From JAPPHA01 sp965221575 (GTDB lineage Bacteria; Pseudomonadota; Alphaproteobacteria; Rhodobacterales; Rhodobacteraceae), in the NCBI GenBank assembly GCA_965221575.1, contig CBDCSM010000013.1, positions 372,001 to 436,000 of the forward strand: a stretch of DNA of 64,000 nucleotides. Reading direction: 5' to 3'. Of this stretch, positions 43,758 to 52,792 are shown piece after piece (the first letter of the stretch is position 1; every line of letters starts with the position of its first letter). A program made the position numbers and the translations under genes. The notes under the pieces were generated by a model. That model searched no databases. It was not told the DNA's origin and saw only the letters and a list, made by a program, of their open reading frames with translations.

Positions 43758-44999
43758 ATGGCCAACAAGACAATCCTCGTCGTCGGGACTTACGATACGA
43801 AGGCGGACGAACTCCTGTTCCTGTCGGACTGCATCAGCAACCAGGGTGGCGGCGTTGTCTCCATGGATGTCAGCGTAATCGGGGAGCCGCCCGCCGCGTG
43901 CGACGTCTCCAAACACGACGTTGCGGAGGCTGCCGGGAGTTCGATCGAAGCCGCCGCCGCCTCCGGCGATGAAAACCAGGCCATGCAGATCATGGCCCGG
44001 GGCGCCTCGCTTCTGGCCGCCGACCTCCAGTCGAACGGGCGGATTGATGGTGTCATCATACTGGGCGGCACGATGGGCACGGATCTCGCGCTGGATGTCT
44101 GCCAGGCCCTGCCGCTGGGAGTCCCGAAATATGTCGTCTCGACCGTGGCCTTTTCTCCGCTGATTCCTGCGGATCGCCTGTCTCCCGACATCCAGATGAT
44201 CCTGTGGGCAGGCGGACTCTACGGGCTCAACACATTCTGCAGTTCATCGCTCAGCCAGGCGGCGGGCGCTGTTCTCGGTGCCGCCAGGGCGGTCAGGAGA
44301 CCGGCCCGGAACCGACCGACCATAGGAATGACATCGCTCGGATCATCCTGCCTCTCGTACATGAAAACACTCAAACCCGAACTTGAGGCTCGTGGATTCG
44401 AGGTGGCGATCTTTCACGCGACAGGGATGGGCGGAATGGCTTACGAACGGATTGCGGCGCAGAAGGGCTTCGCCTGCGTCATGGACTTCGCCCTTCCGGA
44501 AATCGGCAACCTCCTCGCCGGCTCCGTCGTCAATGCAGGCGCTGACCGAATGACCAACGCCGGAAAGGCGGGAATTCCCCAGCTGGTCGCGCCCGGATGC
44601 CTGGACCTGATCGATTTTGCCGGCTGGCAGCAAATCCCTGCCCAGTACGACGACAGGCCATTCCACGCCCACAATCGACTGATCAAGTCGTCTGCGCTGA
44701 ACAACGAGGAGAGGCGCGAAACGGCGCGAGAGGTCGCGCGGAGACTGCGGGGATCGCAGGCGCCCGTTCATTTCATCCTTCCGTCGCAGGGGATCGAGGA
44801 ATGGGACAAGCCGGGCGAACCTGCCCATGACCCGGACGGACTGGCGGCGTTTCTCGATGAGGCCCGAAAGGCTGTCGGGGCGCCACTGCAATTCACCGAG
44901 ATCAACGCCCATATCAACGATCCAGCGTTTGCGGAGACGGTACTCGGCATCTTCGATGACTGGGTCGAGACCGGGATTGTCAGTAAGAGCGTTTCGTGA
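43758..44999 (+). CDS. Tm-1-like ATP-binding / UPF0261 family protein
   Basis: The 413-residue protein matches the UPF0261 (Tm-1-like) family from TILVVGTYDTKADELLFLSD through GVIILGGTMGTDLALDVCQA and GMTSLGSSCLSYMKTLKPEL to VAPGCLDLIDFAGWQQIPAQ and the C-terminal HINDPAFAETVL. These proteins have two domains related to nucleotide-sugar-binding folds and bind ATP; no bacterial function is established to my knowledge. GGAGG precedes the ATG. Its stop overlaps the next gene (GTGA). Confidence 0.88.
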   Translation: MANKTILVVGTYDTKADELLFLSDCISNQGGGVVSMDVSVIGEPPAACDVSKHDVAEAAGSSIEAAAASGDENQAMQIMARGASLLAADLQSNGRIDGVIILGGTMGTDLALDVCQALPLGVPKYVVSTVAFSPLIPADRLSPDIQMILWAGGLYGLNTFCSSSLSQAAGAVLGAARAVRRPARNRPTIGMTSLGSSCLSYMKTLKPELEARGFEVAIFHATGMGGMAYERIAAQKGFACVMDFALPEIGNLLAGSVVNAGADRMTNAGKAGIPQLVAPGCLDLIDFAGWQQIPAQYDDRPFHAHNRLIKSSALNNEERRETAREVARRLRGSQAPVHFILPSQGIEEWDKPGEPAHDPDGLAAFLDEARKAVGAPLQFTEINAHINDPAFAETVLGIFDDWVETGIVSKSVS

Positions 45000-47038
45000 C
45001 CGCCGGCAAGTTCGAGGTTCTGTTCGAACCGGTCCGAATCGGGCCCGTTACCGCTCCGAACCGGTTTTTCGCCGTACCCCACGCCACCGGCCACGGTTGG
45101 AACCAGCCCAACGGCGCGATCGCCCTGCGCGCCATGAAAGCCGAGGGAGGCTGGGGAACCGTAGCCGTACAGATCACGGAAATCAGTCCGGACTCCGACA
45201 TGGGGAATCACCCGATGGAGAGGATCTGGGACGAAAGCGACATTCCCCGCCATCGGGCGCAGGTTGACGCCATCAAGAGGCACGGCAGCCTTGCGGCGAT
45301 CGAAATCGCCCACGGCGGCATGCGGTCGCGAAACATGATTACCGGTCTGACCATTCCCGGGCCAAGCAATCTGCCCGTCATGCGGCCAGAAGTTCCCCGG
45401 CAGGCGCGGGCAATGGACTTGGCCGATATCCGCGAGTTTCGCCGGACTCACAGGGCGGCGGCTCAAAGGGCACTGACGGCTGGCTATGACATCATTTACG
45501 TCTATGCGGCACACGGCCTGTCGATTCTCAGCCACTTCCTTTCGGCTTCCGCGAACCGGCGTACCGACGAATACGGCGGATCACTGACGAACAGGGTGCG
45601 TCTGCTGAGGGAAGTGCTGGAAGACACGCTCGACGTCGTGTCCGGGAAATGTGCGGTCGCTTTGCGCTTTGCAGTCGCGAAACCCGGTTCCTTGTCCGCG
45701 CTTGCCAACGACAGTGAAGGCCAGGACGTCGTTGAGGCATTGGCCGAACTCCCGGACCTTTGGGACGTCAACATTTCCGGATGGCCGAACGACAGTGCGA
45801 CCGCCAGGTTTGCCGAAGAAGGTTTTCAGCTCCCGTTCACCGACTTCGTGAAATCGGTAACCTCGAAACCGGTCGTCGGCGTCGGGCGCTTCACGTCTCC
45901 TGACCTCATGGTATCCTTGATCAGAAACGGAAGGCTGGACCTCATCGGGGGTGCCCGTCCATCCATCGCCGATCCGTTCCTGCCTGCGAAGATCCGCGAG
46001 GGACGGGTTGACGACATCCGCGAATGCATTGGCTGCAACATCTGCGTCAGCATGGATGCCTACGGCCTGCCGGTTCGGTGCACCCAGAACCCGACGATCT
46101 CCGAAGAATGGCGTAGAAACTGGCATCCCGAAGCGCTGCCCGCTGCACGGAAACGGCGGTCTCACCTGATCGTCGGGGCCGGACCTGCCGGGCTTGAATG
46201 TGCACGGGCGCTGCTCACGGCAGGTGACACCGTGACCATTGCGGATTCCGCCAGGGAGCCCGGAGGACGCGTGGCGCTGGAATGCCGTCTCCCCGGCCTC
46301 GGGAGCTGGAAGCGCGTGATGGACTATCGTCTCGGGCCGATCATGCGGAGCGCGCAATGCGGACTCTACCTCGACAGTACCTTGGACGCTGGGGACATCG
46401 CCGAATTCGACTGCGATACGGTCATCCTTGCGGCCGGTTCCAAATGGCGTGCGGACGGCGTGGGCTCAACGAGTTTCGATGCCATTGATTTCGGCGATGT
46501 ACACGTCTTTACCCCCGATGACATCATGTCGGGCCGCGTGCCGCAATTGCCGTATCGGGCTACGGTCGTATACGACGACGATCATTTTTACATGGCCAGC
46601 GCAATCGCTGAACAGCTCTGCTCATTCGGGCACTCGGTCATGTATGTGACGCCTCTACCGGCCGTCGCGACATGGACCGAATACACGCTCGAACAATCCC
46701 GCATCATCGAGCGGTTCCGCGAACTGGGGATTTCGATCCGGTTGAACACGTCGCTCAGGAACGGCCCGGTGCTCGTCGACGATTTCACCGGTGAGACGAC
46801 GGAAATCGGCAAACGAAACCTCGTGTTTGTCGGTGCAAGGCTTCCCGTCGAGGTGAAGGGCGTCGGCCAGGAAATTTCAGGATCAAAGCGATTGCACCTG
46901 GTCGGTGACTGCCTGGTTCCCGGAACGATTCAATCCGCCATTTTCTCAGGCTACGGCGTTGCCCGCGACATACTTTACGGCGATGGCCAGAAAGAACCGA
47001 AACGCGATAGAGTCGAGGTCGAAAAGCTGACCGAATAA
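44996..47038 (+). CDS. Trimethylamine-dehydrogenase-like FMN/4Fe-4S flavoprotein
   Basis: The 680-residue protein has an Old Yellow Enzyme barrel (PVRIGPVTAPNRFFAVPHAT to about residue 340, with SASANRRTDEYGGSLTNRVR). A 4Fe-4S site follows (ECIGCNICVSMDAYGLPVRC), then an FAD/ADP-binding tail (LIVGAGPAGLECARALL). The layout and the EEWRRNWHPE segment place it with trimethylamine, dimethylamine and histamine dehydrogenases. The cysteine that binds FMN covalently in trimethylamine dehydrogenase appears replaced by Ala (PHAT). A reductive role is also possible. Substrate unknown; being coupled to the Tm-1-like gene in a sugar operon is unusual. Confidence 0.87.
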   Translation: MTAGKFEVLFEPVRIGPVTAPNRFFAVPHATGHGWNQPNGAIALRAMKAEGGWGTVAVQITEISPDSDMGNHPMERIWDESDIPRHRAQVDAIKRHGSLAAIEIAHGGMRSRNMITGLTIPGPSNLPVMRPEVPRQARAMDLADIREFRRTHRAAAQRALTAGYDIIYVYAAHGLSILSHFLSASANRRTDEYGGSLTNRVRLLREVLEDTLDVVSGKCAVALRFAVAKPGSLSALANDSEGQDVVEALAELPDLWDVNISGWPNDSATARFAEEGFQLPFTDFVKSVTSKPVVGVGRFTSPDLMVSLIRNGRLDLIGGARPSIADPFLPAKIREGRVDDIRECIGCNICVSMDAYGLPVRCTQNPTISEEWRRNWHPEALPAARKRRSHLIVGAGPAGLECARALLTAGDTVTIADSAREPGGRVALECRLPGLGSWKRVMDYRLGPIMRSAQCGLYLDSTLDAGDIAEFDCDTVILAAGSKWRADGVGSTSFDAIDFGDVHVFTPDDIMSGRVPQLPYRATVVYDDDHFYMASAIAEQLCSFGHSVMYVTPLPAVATWTEYTLEQSRIIERFRELGISIRLNTSLRNGPVLVDDFTGETTEIGKRNLVFVGARLPVEVKGVGQEISGSKRLHLVGDCLVPGTIQSAIFSGYGVARDILYGDGQKEPKRDRVEVEKLTE

Positions 47039-47541
47039 CCACTCATCCCGTTCATGGCGGTGAAATTCCACGGGACTCCGTATTGTTTGCCGCGACTTTC
47101 CCGATTTCGAGTCGTGTGGGGAATGTTTCTTTTGACATCAATCTCCTGTTGTAGCTCCGCGGAAGTAACCATCCGGCCATATGCGAAGCTGCGAACGGGG
47201 TCGTGGTTATTACCTTTGGCGATGAAGGCCTTGAGCGTCATCCGGGGAGGATCCACAGGCGAAAGTTGTCAGTTCCTTTGCGTGCCGGTCACTGAATTGG
47301 GGTGGCCTGCCATCAACTATGCAGCGTGGACAAAGACATCATTCCGAAGGAGGGCGTCAAGGAATTCGACGATCAGGTCGAACGGCTTCAACTGCATTTC
47401 GACAAGACCAGCGACGAGAACACCCGAAATGACGTCGAAGTGAATAACTCGCCAGTTCAATGAAAGAGGAGAAAAGCCTCGATTACGTCCAGGATGTTAC
47501 TATCGAGACATGATCGAAGTCCTTGCTCTGTGGGGACAACT
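47039..47541. other. Intergenic stretch with a possible gene relic
   Basis: No complete gene is seen. On the plus strand, codons from about 47302 to 47463 read as a charged, helix-like peptide (KEGVKEFDDQVERLQLHFDK, then DENTRNDVEVNN) before a stop, with no convincing start. This may be the tail of a lost gene. The composition is more A+T-rich than the operon to the left. Confidence 0.35.
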
Positions 47542-48901
47542 TCATTTGACCGATGCATCGAAGATAAACGATTTCTGTTGTTCGCCTTCCAACGATCTGT
47601 ATCTAACAAGCCGTGTCGATTTTGCGATCCGTCCGTCGCGGACGCCCTGTTTCAACCAAGCGTCCACTTGAGTCTTCTTCAGATTCAGTCTCGACGCAAT
47701 TTCTTGGGTTGCCAATGGCAATTCCCCCGCGACTTCGCGAATTTTCACCTCCGGCGCCTTCTCCAAGAAACAGTTCATAAAAATCGTTGACACGGTTTGA
47801 CGTGTCCTCCGAAACCGTCGCATCCGCATCTGTCGTATCCATTTGCCTTTCAGCCGACGCGCTATCGAAGGCTTGGGCCTCCACAATCCCGGCCGGTCGT
47901 TTCATTGTTGTGTCTTGTACCTCATTGACGGGACCGGAAGGAAATTCTGACCCGGCGTCTTCAACTGGTTTCTCGGGCAATCTATTGATCAGAAACTTGA
48001 GTGAACCGAGAACATCTGGAACATATTTTGCTCCCATCTGGACGAGTGCGTGATTTCCGGACTTCGGGCAATTGGTCTGTCTGACCCACAAGGGCACCCA
48101 AGACTTCCGGAGGTTGTCCTTCGCCCCGTTCCAGGTCCCGCCCTTGTTTTCAACACTTGCTACCGCGATCGCCACATCGGACAAGCAATAAATATCGCTG
48201 TTTCGCGCCATCGCGTTACCCACGTTGAAGCCTGCCTCCGGATTATACGGGGATATCAAGACCAGGTTGTCCGAACGAAGGTATTTCCGATATTTTGCGG
48301 AGGTTGCCGCGCGCATCAAACTGTTCGCCACGACGCCAATTGCAGTCCCTTCATTCTCGAGCGCCCCCGACATTGCGCTTTCATCCACGCCGCGCGCGCC
48401 CCCGGAGACAATTGAGAATCCCTGCTGCGCAGCGTCTTCACCAAGCCGCCTGGCAAACGCAATATCTTCGCCGTCAGCTTCCCTGGAACCAACGACAGCG
48501 ATACCGCCTTGACCGAGAAGTGTCTTTCTGCCGCAGCCGAACAGCACCGGTGGCGACGCCCCGCCCAAACGGCGTTTGACACGTTTCGGATACTCTGCGT
48601 CCGATCGCGAAATGACCCAAAGTCCTGCCCGCTCCCATTTCTCGAGTGCAAAACCCAGCGCTGTCGCTCGGTCCAAAAGGCCCTCAATCCGGGACAATGC
48701 TATTGAACGGTCCTTCCATCCGGACAACCGGTCATTCAAATCACCTTTCAGGAGATCAGATGGAACAAGATCGTTTTCCATTAGCCACTTGGAAAATCGC
48801 GTCCATTCCGCCCGGGAGAGCGACTTAAAGACCGACCGATCGGATTTTCCCAGTGAAACAGTGAGGAGCATCACAGCGTGCGTATGTCGCTTTAAATTCA
48901 T
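47542..48901 (-). pseudogene. dprA: DprA-like DNA-processing protein, frameshifted before its C-terminal helix-turn-helix
   Basis: DprA proteins load RecA on incoming single-stranded DNA; relatives of this type also occur in predicted defence loci. The Rossmann core is intact: VLFGCGRKTLLGQGGIAVVG, SREADGEDIAFARRLGEDAA, GFSIVSGGARGVDESAMSGA, and SDVAIAVASVENKGGTWNGA. The first frame ends in meaningless sequence after NDFYELFL. One base over, the protein resumes as EKAPEVKIREVAGELPLATQ with a winged-helix-like domain (EIASRLNLKKTQVDAWLKQG) to 47542. The span is 453 codons plus one base, so one extra base near 47770 explains it. The gene starts two bases after the RecQ-PRTase remnant. Confidence 0.8.
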
Positions 48902-48902
48902 T

Positions 48903-49415
48903 TCACCGACTCATGCTTGAAGTTGCCAGGGCCAAGGGCCAAACGGGCCCGCTGCCAGCTTGTCGAAGCAGCGCGGAAGCGATTGTTAGTGTCCATCCCG
49001 AATCGAAGATGTCGTCGACCACAAGCAGGCCTGTCTTCTGCGAAATCGGACGCAAGACCTCACTAACGAATTCATCGTTTGCGAGCCTTTCCGGCGATAT
49101 CAATAGAGCGTCCGCTTGATCCTCAAGTAAGGACCGCTGAAGCTCGGGCCAGCGTTCTCGATTTGTTGAATTGACCGTCAGCGCATTGATTCCCAGCTGA
49201 TTGGCAGCTTCTATCTGGTTGCGCATGAGGGAGAGGAGCGGTGAAACGATAATCGTCGGTCCGCGACCACTGTCCCTGAGAATTCGCGTTGCAACAAAAT
49301 AAACCGAACTCTTGCCCCATCCGGTCCGCTCCACGACGAGCCGACGTTCCTGCCTGTTTACCAATGCATCAATGGCTTCCCATTGGCCCGGCCGAAACTC
49401 GACGGTTTGATCCTT
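48903..49415 (-). pseudogene. RecQ helicase-phosphoribosyltransferase gene with large in-frame deletion
   Basis: The N-terminal part is RecQ: FRPGQWEAIDALVNRQERRL, a Walker A-like ERTGWGKSSVYFVATRILRD, IIVSPLLSLMRNQIEAANQL, and ALLISPERLANDEFVSEVLR. Where RecQ should read IDEAHCISDWG, the sequence goes straight into the C-terminal phosphoribosyltransferase PRPP loop VVDDIFDSGWTLTIASALLR and ends. The whole helicase core and most of the transferase domain are deleted in frame at a short shared sequence. Upstream of about 49415 the frame is closed and no start codon is evident. It is followed directly by the DprA-like gene. Confidence 0.78.
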
Positions 49416-49576
49416 CTATGCCTTTCTGAGGAGCCTCAACGCGTTCGACTTGCCCGCCAGAATCGACTATCCCTTATTTGTTCCGCTGATAGCACGCAGG
49501 CAGGAGTTGGAAACAACACCCGTGTCGCCACGGGTGTTTTTGCGAGCAGGCAAATATTGACATTCCGGCCGCCAGC

Positions 49577-51880
49577 TCACCCGCATTTCGAGTGCCCGCA
49601 ATCCAGGCAATTGACGCAACCTTCGACCATCCTCACGTCAAAGCCGCCGCAATTGGCGCATGACGACCCCGGCTTTTTCCGATTCAGCGAAACGACGTCA
49701 GCCGGACGGACTTCGGCGTCACTCCGACCCGCGGCCTTGGCTTCTCCCTCCGTCGCGGATTGCAGTCCGGTATCAGCGGCATAGCTGGTCTCGGCCAGGT
49801 GACGCTCGATGACACCGCCAATCGCGGCCAGAATTGACGGGACGTATCGGCCTTCCATCCAGGCGCCCCCTCGCGGATCAAACACGGCCTTCAATTCTTC
49901 GGCCACGAACCGGACGTCCCCTCCCCGGCGGAACACCGCGGAAATCATCCGCGTGAGTGCCAGCGTCCAGGCATAGTGCTCCATGTTCTTCGAATTGATG
50001 AACACCTCGAACGGTCGGCGAACTCCGTTTTGCAGCGTGTCATTGACCGTAATGTAGATCGCGTGCTCGCTTTCCGGCCACTTGATCTTGTATGTGCGGC
50101 CCTCCAGCGCCTCCGGCCGGTCCAGTGGCTTGGCGATGTAGATCACCTCGGCGCCCTGGTCGGCTTCCGGCGTCGCTTCTTCGGTTTCCGCAACGCTCAG
50201 TACAGAACCCGTGACCTCGTTGGGACGATAGGTCGTGCATCCCTTGCACCCCTGGTCCCAGGCGGACATGTACACGGCCCGAAAGTCCTCGAATTCGATA
50301 TCGCCGGGACAGTTGATCGTCTTGGAAATCGAACTGTCGACCCATTTCTGGGCCGCCGCCTGCATGCGGACGTGATCCTCGGGTGTCAGCGACTGGGCGT
50401 CGACGAAATGCCCGGGCAGAGGCCGGTCGCCGAACATGTCGCGCCAGAGCTGGACCGCGTGGTCGACAACCTCTTCCTCGACCTGGGAGCCGTCCGGCTG
50501 CAGCACCTTGCGGTTGTACGAGAACGCGAACACGGGCTCGATCCCCGAGGAAACATTGCCCGCATAAAGTGAAATCGTCCCCGTCGGCGCGATCGATGTC
50601 AGAAGGGCGTTGCGGATGCCGTTGGCCGAAACCGCCTCCCTGACCTCTTCGTCCATTGTCCGCATGGTCCGGCCGGCCAGGAAGGCGTCGCGGTCGAACA
50701 GCGGGAACGCGCCCTTCTCGACTGCCAATCCGGTGGACGCCAGATAGGATGAATGGGCGATCCGGCGCATCCAGTCTTCGGTGACCCGCGCGGCCTCGGT
50801 GCTCCCGTAGCGCTCCCCGGTCATCAGCAGCGCGTCGGCAAGACCGGTCACGCCCAGGCCAATTCGCCGCTTGGCATGCGCCTCCCGCCGCTGCGCGTCG
50901 AGCGGGAACCGGGACACGTCAATGACGTTGTCCATCATGCGCACGGCGACAGCCACCAGGCGGTCGAGTTCATTCGTGTCGATTCCCGCGTTCGACCCAA
51001 ACGGATCATGGACAAGGCGAGCCAGGTTGATCGAGCCCAGGAGGCAGGCGCCATAAGGCGGCAATGGCTGCTCCCCGCAGGGATTGGTCGCGGAAATCGT
51101 CTCGCAATAATGGAGATTGTTGCGTTCATTGATCCGGTCAATGAAAATGACGCCGGGTTCGGCATAGTCGAAGGTCGACTCCATGATCCGGTTCCACAGG
51201 TCACGGGCGCGAACCGTCTTCCAGACCTTGTCGCCGAACACGAGGTCCCAGCCGCGATCGGCCTTCACCGCTTCCATGAACGGATCGGTGGCAAGGACCG
51301 ACAGGTTGAACATCCTCAACCTGGCAGGGTCCGACTTGGCGGCGATGAAGTCCTCGATGTCCGGATGGTCGCAGCGCATCGTCGCCATCATTGCGCCGCG
51401 CCGCGACCCGGCCGACATGATGGTCCGGCACATCGAATCCCAGACGTCCATGAACGAGAGCGGTCCCGAAGCGTCGGCCGCAACGCCGACGACCGGCGCG
51501 CCTTTCGGTCGGATCGTGGAGAAATCGTATCCGATCCCGCCACCCTGCTGCATGGTGACGGCGGCTTCCTTCAGCATGGCGAAAATCCCGTCCATGCTGT
51601 CGGGAATCGTTCCCATGACGAAACAGTTGAACAGGGTGACCGAACGCCCGGTGCCGGCGCCGGCGAGGATGCGCCCCGCCGGCAGGAAGCGGAATCCATC
51701 GAGCGCATCGTAGAACTCGCGTTCCCGTCGAACCGGATCGGCCTCGCCTTTCGCCAGTGCCCGGGCCACGCGCCGCCAACTGTCCTCGACGGTTCCGTCG
51801 AGCGGGACACCGGACGCATCCTTCAACCGGTATTTCATGTCCCAGATCTGTTCGGCAATCGGCGCGGTGAATTCGTTCAT
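49577..51880 (-). CDS. nrdJ: Adenosylcobalamin-dependent (class II) ribonucleotide reductase
   Basis: This enzyme makes deoxyribonucleotides using vitamin B12. The roughly 767-residue protein has FLPAGRILAGAG, LFNCFVMGTIPDSMDGIFAM, MQQGGGIGYDFSTIRPKGAP and the catalytic loop SATNPCGEQPLPPYGACLLG (with the radical Cys). GNVSSGIEPVFAFSYNRKV follows, and the C-terminal cysteine cluster CANCGGFDVRMVEGCVNCLD carries the reducing thiols. The ATG at 51880 (MNEFTAPIAEQIW) is preferred over 51901. The gene stands alone. I saw no cobalamin riboswitch upstream. Confidence 0.95.
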   Translation of the reverse strand: MNEFTAPIAEQIWDMKYRLKDASGVPLDGTVEDSWRRVARALAKGEADPVRREREFYDALDGFRFLPAGRILAGAGTGRSVTLFNCFVMGTIPDSMDGIFAMLKEAAVTMQQGGGIGYDFSTIRPKGAPVVGVAADASGPLSFMDVWDSMCRTIMSAGSRRGAMMATMRCDHPDIEDFIAAKSDPARLRMFNLSVLATDPFMEAVKADRGWDLVFGDKVWKTVRARDLWNRIMESTFDYAEPGVIFIDRINERNNLHYCETISATNPCGEQPLPPYGACLLGSINLARLVHDPFGSNAGIDTNELDRLVAVAVRMMDNVIDVSRFPLDAQRREAHAKRRIGLGVTGLADALLMTGERYGSTEAARVTEDWMRRIAHSSYLASTGLAVEKGAFPLFDRDAFLAGRTMRTMDEEVREAVSANGIRNALLTSIAPTGTISLYAGNVSSGIEPVFAFSYNRKVLQPDGSQVEEEVVDHAVQLWRDMFGDRPLPGHFVDAQSLTPEDHVRMQAAAQKWVDSSISKTINCPGDIEFEDFRAVYMSAWDQGCKGCTTYRPNEVTGSVLSVAETEEATPEADQGAEVIYIAKPLDRPEALEGRTYKIKWPESEHAIYITVNDTLQNGVRRPFEVFINSKNMEHYAWTLALTRMISAVFRRGGDVRFVAEELKAVFDPRGGAWMEGRYVPSILAAIGGVIERHLAETSYAADTGLQSATEGEAKAAGRSDAEVRPADVVSLNRKKPGSSCANCGGFDVRMVEGCVNCLDCGHSKCG

Positions 51881-51901
51881 GGAGAATCCTGTCTGGAACA
51901 A

Positions 51902-52330
51902 AAGGGGAACATTATATGGCGATCATTTGGCTGCATGTCAATGACATTTTCTGCCGAGCGAATCGGAACGGCAGTTCAACTGGAGATAACGAACCGCCCG
52001 AGCTTCGTCCTTGCGGGCTGTCCGTCATCCGAGTATGCGGATCGCGAACAACCGGTCAAGTCGATCTGGCAAGCAGGTTTTCGCCGGCATCGACCGGTCG
52101 GCCGCGGTCGCGGTGACCAGCCGGGGCGTGTCGTGGAGCAGGCAGGTACCACGCCGCGTTTCCCCTGGCTGGATTCGCGTTCCGCCGCCCGGACGCGTCA
52201 CTGCAGTTCAGGGAACCCGAATGGCGCTGACGATGCCAAGCCACCGACGGGCCTCCTTCCGCCCGTCGGAGTTGCCTTTCGCCACGCTTCGGCCGAAAGT
52301 ATTTCCGGATTCCGGAATTTCGAGACTCTT
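51902..52330. other. Intergenic stretch between nrdJ and the DUF1489 gene
   Basis: About 430 bases separate the divergent genes. Short plus-strand open frames show no domain I recognise. It must hold the nrdJ promoter. No B12-box-like element was found by eye. Confidence 0.45.
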
Positions 52331-52771
52331 GTGACCAGTCAATTCGTCAATCTCGTGAAGTTGTGCGTCGGCGTTTCCAGTGTCGATGAACTCGCGATGT
52401 GGCAGAACCGCCGGGGAGCAGAAGCCCGGGCCCGGGGAGAGTCGTACCTGCCGTCGCATGTCACCAGGATGTTCCCGAGGCGGAAGGCGGAGGTGCTGTC
52501 GGGAGGATCGCTGTACTGGGTGATCAGGGGAGAAATCCAGGTCCGGCAGACCATTCTCGACCTTGAATCCTGCATTGGCAGCGACGCGATCCGGCGCTGC
52601 CGCATTGTCATGGACCCGGGCCTGGTACGGACAATCCGATTCCCCCGCCGGCCCTTCCAGGGCTGGCGCTATCTTTCACCCGACGACAGCCCGGCCGACC
52701 TGGGCATAAACAGCGGCGACGAACTGCCTCCCGAACTTGAGCGTACGCTGGCCGAGATCGGAATTTTCTGA
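52331..52771 (+). CDS. DUF1489-family protein
   Basis: The 146-residue protein matches DUF1489 along its length: NLVKLCVGVSSVDELAMWQN, LPSHVTRMFPRRKAEVLSGG, SLYWVIRGEIQVRQTILDLE, IRRCRIVMDPGLVRT and RRPFQGWRYLSPDDSPADLG. The start is most likely GTG at 52331, because family homology begins there. DUF1489 is restricted largely to alphaproteobacteria and commonly sits beside hisSZG, as here, ending 21 bases from hisG. Function unknown. Confidence 0.9.
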   Translation: MTSQFVNLVKLCVGVSSVDELAMWQNRRGAEARARGESYLPSHVTRMFPRRKAEVLSGGSLYWVIRGEIQVRQTILDLESCIGSDAIRRCRIVMDPGLVRTIRFPRRPFQGWRYLSPDDSPADLGINSGDELPPELERTLAEIGIF

Positions 52772-52792
52772 AATCTTGCCCCGACCGGGACC

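Noticed and set aside
50753..52330. Extension of the DUF1489 frame far upstream into nrdJ
   Set aside because: Homology to DUF1489 starts at the GTG at 52331; the upstream part is antisense to nrdJ.
51881..52330. Cobalamin riboswitch expected upstream of the B12-dependent reductase
   Set aside because: No B12-box-like sequence or suitable stem set was found by eye on the minus strand.
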